A stretch of 64,000 nt of DNA from JADJXV01 sp046328995 (GTDB lineage Bacteria; Bacteroidota; Ignavibacteria; Kapaibacteriales; UBA961): positions 186,001 through 250,000 of the forward strand of contig JAXLVN010000004.1 of NCBI GenBank assembly GCA_046328995.1. The letters run 5' to 3'. Under the pieces are notes generated by a model that was not told the origin of the DNA, ran no database searches, and saw only the letters and a list, made by a program, of their open reading frames with translations. Both the position numbers and the translations under genes were made by a program. Positions 59,293 to 64,000 of the stretch are shown here, piece after piece. Position 1 is the stretch's first letter. Every line of letters begins with the position of its first letter.

Positions 59293-61602
59293 ATGCGAAG
59301 AACCGCACACGTACTTCTTATAGTATTACTTACTGCTTTCAGCCCGTCGATTTTCGCTGCCGAAACGCCTGCCCGACCTGCCTCAGCCATCATCCCAGTT
59401 ACGACCGCTACTCTTAATGGATTTGTCCGTGATTCGGAGACCAAGGAGACGATTATCTCGGCAACGGTTGTCGTTAAAGGCACAAAAATCGGTGCATTAA
59501 CCAATAAAAACGGGTATTATTCTCTCAAAAGTATTCCCGCCGGGAAGCAAACGATTGTCATATCGTACCTTGGCTATAAAAAAATGGAAAAGGTCATTGA
59601 CTTTGAAGAGGGTGATTCCAAAAAACTCGATATCGTGCTCACGCCACAGTCAGTGCAGACGCAGCAAGTCGTCGTCGATGCAGAGCGCGAAGTGGAGAAG
59701 CGCCAAATATCTGTCAGTCGGGTAGATATTCCGATCCAGCAATTGACGCAGCTTCGTATTGGTGGAGAATCGGATGTATTCCGCGCCCTGCAGTCGTTAC
59801 CGGGTATTCTCACCTCATCACAGGTGTCGAGCGGACTCTATATCCGCGGCGGCTCGCCGGATCAAAATCTTGTATTGCTCGATGGCTCGACGGTCTATAA
59901 CCCATCCCACCTTTTTGGATTTATTTCTGCGTTTAATCCTGATGCTATCAAGGATGTCGAGCTCATTAAAGGTGGCTATCCGGCTGAGTATGGAAGCCGA
60001 CTTTCGGCTGTGCTCAATTTAACACAAAAAGACGGTAACCAAGAAAAATATGAAGGCCTTGCTTCAATTGGTCTTATCTCGTCACGCGCCTCGGCGCAGG
60101 GGCCACTCGGAAATGGATCCTTCTTCGTCGGCGGTCGCCGCACCTACCTCGATCTCCTCCTTGCTGCCTTGCCTGAAGACAAGGAAAATCCACTCCCGAA
60201 TTTTGGATTCTATGACCTGAACGCGAAAATATCGCAGACCTTCAGCTCGAGTGACAAGGTATTTATGAGTGGATTTTTGAGTTCGGATAAATTATCTCTC
60301 GACGGTGCCGGAATATCCTTCGATATAGGAATTAGTAATAAAGCGGCCTCGCTGCGCTGGACACATGTCTTTGGCGATAATCTCTTTAGTGTCATCAATT
60401 TCAGTGGCAGCCAGTATGTCAATGGTTTTACGGGAAATAACAGCGGATTCTCCTTTAAAGCCGAGAATTCCATTCTCGATTATACCCTCAAAGCAGATGT
60501 GGAATGGTTCGCCAGCAACGCTCTCACCGTCAAAGCCGGCTACGAAGGCACACGCTTTAAATTCAATTACAACCAAAATTTCAGAGGAGGCGAAGATACC
60601 GTGGCACAGCTCGGTTCGTCGGCAGATGCTTCTACGAATCTTGAAATTATAGATCTTACGCATTCATTATTCAGTCAGGTCAATTATCAGGCCACAGATT
60701 TACTCAGTATTCAGGCAGGACTTCGCTTTAATTACTGGGACTCCAGCCGCACTTCCACCTGGGACCCGCGCATAGCGTTACGCTATCAGGTGCAGGAGAA
60801 TTTTGCCGTCAAAGCTGCGTTTGGGATATATCATCAGTACTTGCGCCTGGCATCTCAACAGGACTTTAGCTTCTTTGATACCTGGCTCCCAACCGATAAT
60901 ACCGTACAGCCGAGTAAGGCAGTGCATTATATTGTGAGCTTCGAGACCAAACCGTGGGAAGATTATGGACTCAATGTGGACTTCTATTACAAAGACTTAT
61001 CGAATATCAGCGAACTCATTCAGACGGCAACGAAGGGAACGAAAGTATCGGACGTATTTTATAGCGGTAATGGAAAAGCCTACGGCGGTGAAATTTTTCT
61101 TCAGAAAAAAATCGGAGATTTTACCGGGTGGGCGGGCTATGCGATGGGATTCGTCTATGCTCAATTTGACAGTATCAACGGCGGCCGTGAGTTCAGACCG
61201 AAGTATGATCGTCGCCATGACATGAAGCTCGTCGGTATGTACAAGCTCAATGATCGCTGGGAATTCAGTGCGACCTTTACGTTCCAGTCCGGTCAGTCCT
61301 ACTCTGCTGCGACCTCACGGTTCGGGAATCATTTCCCGAATGAATCGGTTACCTCGCCGTATATCATCGCTCAGGAACGCTACGGGCAGCGCCTGCCGCC
61401 CTCGCATCAACTCAATATCGGGGCAAATTACAGTATGACGCTCTTCGGTCAGCCGGCTAAGTTGTTGATTGATATATACAATGTGTATTCTCGCCGGGAT
61501 ATATGGTTCAGATACTATAATACCGACAAAAATGTCACCACCGTGACGGATGTCCTCCTGCTGCCGATTATCCCGACTATTGCGTTGGAAATGAAGTTTT
61601 AA
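59293..61602 (+). CDS. TonB-dependent receptor with N-terminal carboxypeptidase-like domain
   Basis: Outer-membrane transporter energised by TonB. Seen: a signal peptide (HVLLIVLLTAFSPSIFAAE, cleavage near 23), a CarboxypepD_reg-like domain (about 38-115, with FVRDSETKETIISATVVVKGTKIGALTNKNGYYSL), and a plug domain (about 140-240, with SGLYIRGGSPDQNLVLLDGSTVYNPSHLFGF). A 22-strand-type barrel runs to the C-terminal Phe of ALEMKF, the usual outer-membrane insertion signal. At 769 aa it is shorter than SusC proteins, and a SusD partner is lacking. The DUF4249 lipoprotein directly downstream fits the receptor/DUF4249 pairs common in Bacteroidota. Ligand unknown. Confidence 0.92.
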   Translation: MRRTAHVLLIVLLTAFSPSIFAAETPARPASAIIPVTTATLNGFVRDSETKETIISATVVVKGTKIGALTNKNGYYSLKSIPAGKQTIVISYLGYKKMEKVIDFEEGDSKKLDIVLTPQSVQTQQVVVDAEREVEKRQISVSRVDIPIQQLTQLRIGGESDVFRALQSLPGILTSSQVSSGLYIRGGSPDQNLVLLDGSTVYNPSHLFGFISAFNPDAIKDVELIKGGYPAEYGSRLSAVLNLTQKDGNQEKYEGLASIGLISSRASAQGPLGNGSFFVGGRRTYLDLLLAALPEDKENPLPNFGFYDLNAKISQTFSSSDKVFMSGFLSSDKLSLDGAGISFDIGISNKAASLRWTHVFGDNLFSVINFSGSQYVNGFTGNNSGFSFKAENSILDYTLKADVEWFASNALTVKAGYEGTRFKFNYNQNFRGGEDTVAQLGSSADASTNLEIIDLTHSLFSQVNYQATDLLSIQAGLRFNYWDSSRTSTWDPRIALRYQVQENFAVKAAFGIYHQYLRLASQQDFSFFDTWLPTDNTVQPSKAVHYIVSFETKPWEDYGLNVDFYYKDLSNISELIQTATKGTKVSDVFYSGNGKAYGGEIFLQKKIGDFTGWAGYAMGFVYAQFDSINGGREFRPKYDRRHDMKLVGMYKLNDRWEFSATFTFQSGQSYSAATSRFGNHFPNESVTSPYIIAQERYGQRLPPSHQLNIGANYSMTLFGQPAKLLIDIYNVYSRRDIWFRYYNTDKNVTTVTDVLLLPIIPTIALEMKF

Positions 61603-61636
61603 TTCACCTAACTATGACAAATCTCAAGGAACTATT

Positions 61637-62524
61637 ATGAAAACATTACTCTCACGTTCGAAAAGTATAATTATCCTGCTTGCAGCCCTCGTCTTTGCAA
61701 GCTGTCAAGATGTGCCGCCGACAGGATACATCCCGGAATATGCGGTGGAGTCGTATCTTATTGTGGATAAGCCGATTACCGGTGTCGTGATATCACGCTC
61801 GCTCGCGATTACCGATACATTTAAAATGGAAAACAGCATCGTCAAGGATGCCGTTGTTGAGATTTCTTCGCCAAGCGAAACGTTTATCCTGCAATACAGG
61901 TCCAAGCCCAATGGCGGCGGTGAATACTTCTATCCCGATACCACCAAACGCATACAGCCGAGTACGCTCTATACGCTCAAGGTGACAATGAAGGACGGTA
62001 AGATTGTTACCGGTACGACGACCACTCCCGAGCGCATTCAATGGCTGCCCGGAAAAGGTCCGAAGCCAATGTATCAGTATCCGCTCGATACGTTAAAACT
62101 ACCCTCGCCGGACTCTCTGCGCTTCTATTGGACGCCTGCAGCCGGAGTGAGCGAGTATTTAATCAGTCTCGAATGCCTTGATACGCTGGAGTACGGGAAA
62201 TACCTCACGCCTGCGACGAACGAAAAAAATCGCCGGATGAAACGCTTTTTTGACCAGGAAGACAGTCCGCAATACTTGGAGACGACGCAGTACGGCTTCT
62301 TACAAGCGACCTACGCGCCATTCGTGTGGAATGCATTCCGTTGGTATGGTCGTACGCAACTCACAGCAATAGCACCGGATTATAATTTTGTTAAATGGTT
62401 CAAATCCCGCTGGACAGGTAATCAATACGACCCGAACCTCGGTAGTGTCAAAGGCGGCGTAGGAGTATTCGCTTCGGCGTCAATTGCTACTCAGGAAACA
62501 TTTATTCTCAAGAATCAGCCCTGA
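61637..62524 (+). CDS. DUF4249-type outer-membrane lipoprotein
   Basis: A 295-aa lipoprotein with a lipobox ending at Cys23 (LVFASC). Seen: the mature start ESYLIVDKPITGVVISRS and a strand-rich first domain with DAVVEISSPSETFIL and YTLKVTMKDGKIVTGTTTTPE (about 60-140), then a second domain ending GVGVFASASIATQETFILK, the layout of DUF4249. Known of the family: encoded next to TonB receptors, function unknown, likely a surface partner of the receptor. It starts 34 bp after the receptor gene, in the same operon. Confidence 0.85.
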   Translation: MKTLLSRSKSIIILLAALVFASCQDVPPTGYIPEYAVESYLIVDKPITGVVISRSLAITDTFKMENSIVKDAVVEISSPSETFILQYRSKPNGGGEYFYPDTTKRIQPSTLYTLKVTMKDGKIVTGTTTTPERIQWLPGKGPKPMYQYPLDTLKLPSPDSLRFYWTPAAGVSEYLISLECLDTLEYGKYLTPATNEKNRRMKRFFDQEDSPQYLETTQYGFLQATYAPFVWNAFRWYGRTQLTAIAPDYNFVKWFKSRWTGNQYDPNLGSVKGGVGVFASASIATQETFILKNQP

Positions 62525-62550
62525 TTTTGCCGTCTGATATATCCCCAAAA

Positions 62551-62588
62551 AAAACGGGACAAACGCGCTGCTGCGTTTGTCCCGTTTT
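62551..62588. terminator. bidirectional terminator between convergent genes
   Basis: A perfect 16-bp stem, AAAACGGGACAAACGC at 62551-62566 with its complement at 62573-62588, over a 6-nt loop. A and T runs flank both sides, so it can end both the lipoprotein and the phosphopantetheinyl transferase transcripts. Confidence 0.85.
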
Positions 62589-62625
62589 GCTGTTTTGCAG
62601 AGAATAAATGTTTTTCACCGCAGTA

Positions 62626-63249
62626 TTACTCCGAATACACGACACTACAGCAGTAGCCGGGTGCAAGGTCAAGATCGATACAATGATAATAGCTGTCGGC
62701 AACATGGAGCGTCGTATCAAGCATATCGAATGTGCGGAAATCTTCGCTTACCCCTACCCCGAGCAGCTTGGCGAATGCCTCTTTGCGGGTCCAAAGCAGA
62801 TAGAAGAGCCGGAACGGATCCCGGCTTGTATGCAGCGATGCATATTCACGGCGGCTCAGGTAATCGGTATAATTATCAAGGTGAAGCGGACGAATTCGCT
62901 CGAGGTCGATACCGACCTGCTTTGTTTGGCTGCCGACGCAGACCGCAAGCGGCGCACAATGAGCACTGCTATGAGAAAAGCCACGGAAGAAGGGCTTGTT
63001 CTGCTCGGTGCGCCGCAGATCATCGAGCGTCAGCAGATGCAAGGGGTCCATGTCGTGAAGCATCTCAAGCAGGAGCATGGTGCTGATACTGCGGACACGC
63101 CGCTCTGCCGGGAGAGAATAAGCAGCGATAGTGCGGCGGATATGCTCGGGAAAACGAACAAAAGCGCGGGTAATTTCCTCGTCGGTAAAGGACGTATCAC
63201 CGGCATTGCTAACGATTGATATTCCGGGAATCGGAAATGGTATTTTCAT
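62626..63249 (-). CDS. 4'-phosphopantetheinyl transferase, Sfp type
   Basis: Moves the phosphopantetheine arm from CoA to carrier-protein serines of NRPS, PKS or fatty-acid systems. Seen, over 207 aa: SHSSAHCAPLAVCVGS, the Mg site VGIDLERIRP near residues 112-121 and LWTRKEAFAKLLGVG near 151-165, the two signature blocks of the Sfp/Gsp group. I take the ATG at 63249 (MKIPFPIPGISIVS); the longer frame to 63303 adds 18 unlikely residues. It is divergent from an adenylation-domain gene that it would be expected to serve. Confidence 0.88.
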   Translation of the reverse strand: MKIPFPIPGISIVSNAGDTSFTDEEITRAFVRFPEHIRRTIAAYSLPAERRVRSISTMLLLEMLHDMDPLHLLTLDDLRRTEQNKPFFRGFSHSSAHCAPLAVCVGSQTKQVGIDLERIRPLHLDNYTDYLSRREYASLHTSRDPFRLFYLLWTRKEAFAKLLGVGVSEDFRTFDMLDTTLHVADSYYHCIDLDLAPGYCCSVVYSE

Positions 63250-63450
63250 ACTGCGCTGCCAAGAGTGGGAGAAGGTAGCATTATCGCCGGCAAAGATACA
63301 CAATTAACCGAAATGCCTCCGCGCGCATCTGCCGAATCTATAAGGAATAGGCACATCGGTATGCCCGGATGTGTGTTTTTACCGTAATTTTACAGTTCAA
63401 ACAGTATTTTATACCTAACAACGAGTCTTCATTTCCGTGCACGATTATTG

Positions 63451-63477
63451 ACCTATAGTAGATGTATGTCTATAGGT
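63451..63477. promoter_or_regulatory. candidate operator between divergent PPTase and adenylation genes
   Basis: ACCTATAG (63451-63458) and CTATAGGT (63470-63477) are exact inverted copies with an 11-nt spacer, centred about 83 bp before the adenylation gene. It could be the site of a dimeric regulator controlling the divergent pair; no regulator gene is visible in the window. Confidence 0.35.
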
Positions 63478-63546
63478 GGGGCGCCATGAGCGTTCGTGGT
63501 GTTTTTTTTCTCCACACGCAGCAATCATATACACTTTGAAGTAATT

Positions 63547-64000
63547 ATGAATAATCTAAGTATATTACAAGGCAGCAAAATGCCTGATTTTATCCGTGAG
63601 GAGTCCCTGGCCGACATTTTCCGGCACACAGCGCATCGTCTGCCGGATAAAGTGGCTCTGGTCTTTGGCGGGCATGCAGTCACCTACCGCGAGCTTGACG
63701 CATGGAGTGATACTATTGCCGCACAGCTACAGCAGCATGGTATTGGCAGTGGCGATCGGGTGGGGGTATGGTATCCGCGCGGGCTGGAATTGCATGCTGC
63801 CATCCTTGGCATCACCAAATCGGGTGCAGCATATATTCCCATTGATCGTGATATGCCGGTCGAGCGGGTAGAAACAATACTACAGGAGGTTGAGGCCAAG
63901 GCTTGCTTTGCCCTTGAAGCCCTGGAGATTGAGACAGATACCATGGTGGTAGAGCCATTATACGGTGAATGCCTTGTTCCTGCACCGGTTGCTCTTTCTC
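63547..64000 (+). CDS. NRPS-type adenylation domain protein, truncated by the window edge
   Basis: The frame stays open to the last base, so only the first 151 residues are seen. Seen: IREESLADIFRHTAHRLPDKVALVFGG, the A1 core VTYRELDAWSDTIA near residues 46-59, and the A2 core TKSGAAYIPIDRDMPVERV near 89-107. These follow the order of NRPS amino-acid-activating domains; acyl-CoA ligases differ at A2. The nucleotide loop and specificity-code residues lie beyond the window. Together with the divergent Sfp-type transferase, this suggests the edge of a peptide-natural-product cluster; a stand-alone ligase remains possible. Confidence 0.8.
   Translation, partial: MNNLSILQGSKMPDFIREESLADIFRHTAHRLPDKVALVFGGHAVTYRELDAWSDTIAAQLQQHGIGSGDRVGVWYPRGLELHAAILGITKSGAAYIPIDRDMPVERVETILQEVEAKACFALEALEIETDTMVVEPLYGECLVPAPVALS

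Noticed and set aside
62608..63219. 203-aa plus-strand frame opposite the phosphopantetheinyl transferase
   Set aside because: Antisense to a gene with both Sfp signature blocks.

Overview
The window looks like a chromosomal segment of a member of the Bacteroidota/FCB group. Four things point there: a C-terminal type IX secretion sorting domain (gene at 2385-5456), a TonB-dependent receptor paired with a DUF4249 lipoprotein (59293-62524), recurrent TATTTTTG boxes in front of genes that match the Bacteroidota minus-7 promoter element TAnnTTTG, and few strong Shine-Dalgarno sites. An early-branching lineage such as Kapabacteria or Ignavibacteria would fit, because gene order and the paired EF-G genes are not those of typical Bacteroidia. 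That placement is inference from recall, not a computed phylogeny. Layout: (1) 1-2312, glyS, whose last 162 bp are duplicated on the far side of a small PIN-toxin/antitoxin module. (2) 2385-7965, a large secreted Asp-box (BNR) protein with a type IX sorting tail, a leucyl aminopeptidase and a GNAT acetyltransferase. (3) 7953-9614, an AT-rich accessory patch with two unknown proteins, palindromic repeats and a MITE-like inverted-repeat element. (4) 9791-24572, mostly minus strand: mazG, an FAD-linked oxidase, an exosortase K gene overlapping its probable single substrate (an MSEP-CTERM membrane protein), an ABC-F ATPase, a DUF5946 protein, secreted unknowns, a lone HigA-like antitoxin, a TfoX-N protein, two small conserved unknowns and a PD-(D/E)XK-type protein. 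(5) 24871-25248, eighteen tandem copies of a 21-bp unit. (6) 25590-35901, clpC, a glycosyltransferase, a long-chain acyl-CoA ligase, panC and a small surface-polysaccharide block (GT2, undecaprenyl-phosphate sugar transferase, Dpm1-type synthase). (7) 36143-57432, a long ribosomal supercluster ordered fusA1-rpsL-rpsG-fusA2-tuf, then the S10, spc and alpha operons through rplQ. It has two different EF-G genes, no adk between secY and map, and no rpsD between rpsK and rpoA. (8) 57510-64000, pdxA, a small membrane protein, the TonB receptor/DUF4249 pair, an Sfp-type phosphopantetheinyl transferase and, divergent from it, the first part of an NRPS-type adenylation gene that runs off the window. 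The observations I rate highest are the exosortase K/MSEP-CTERM pair, the EF-G pair that resembles the translocase/recycling split of spirochaetes and mitochondria, the 21-bp repeat whose variation follows codon third positions, the toxin-antitoxin module framed by two copies of the glyS end, the missing rpsD, and the PPTase/adenylation pair at the right edge. No tRNA, rRNA, CRISPR array, integrase or transposase gene was seen.
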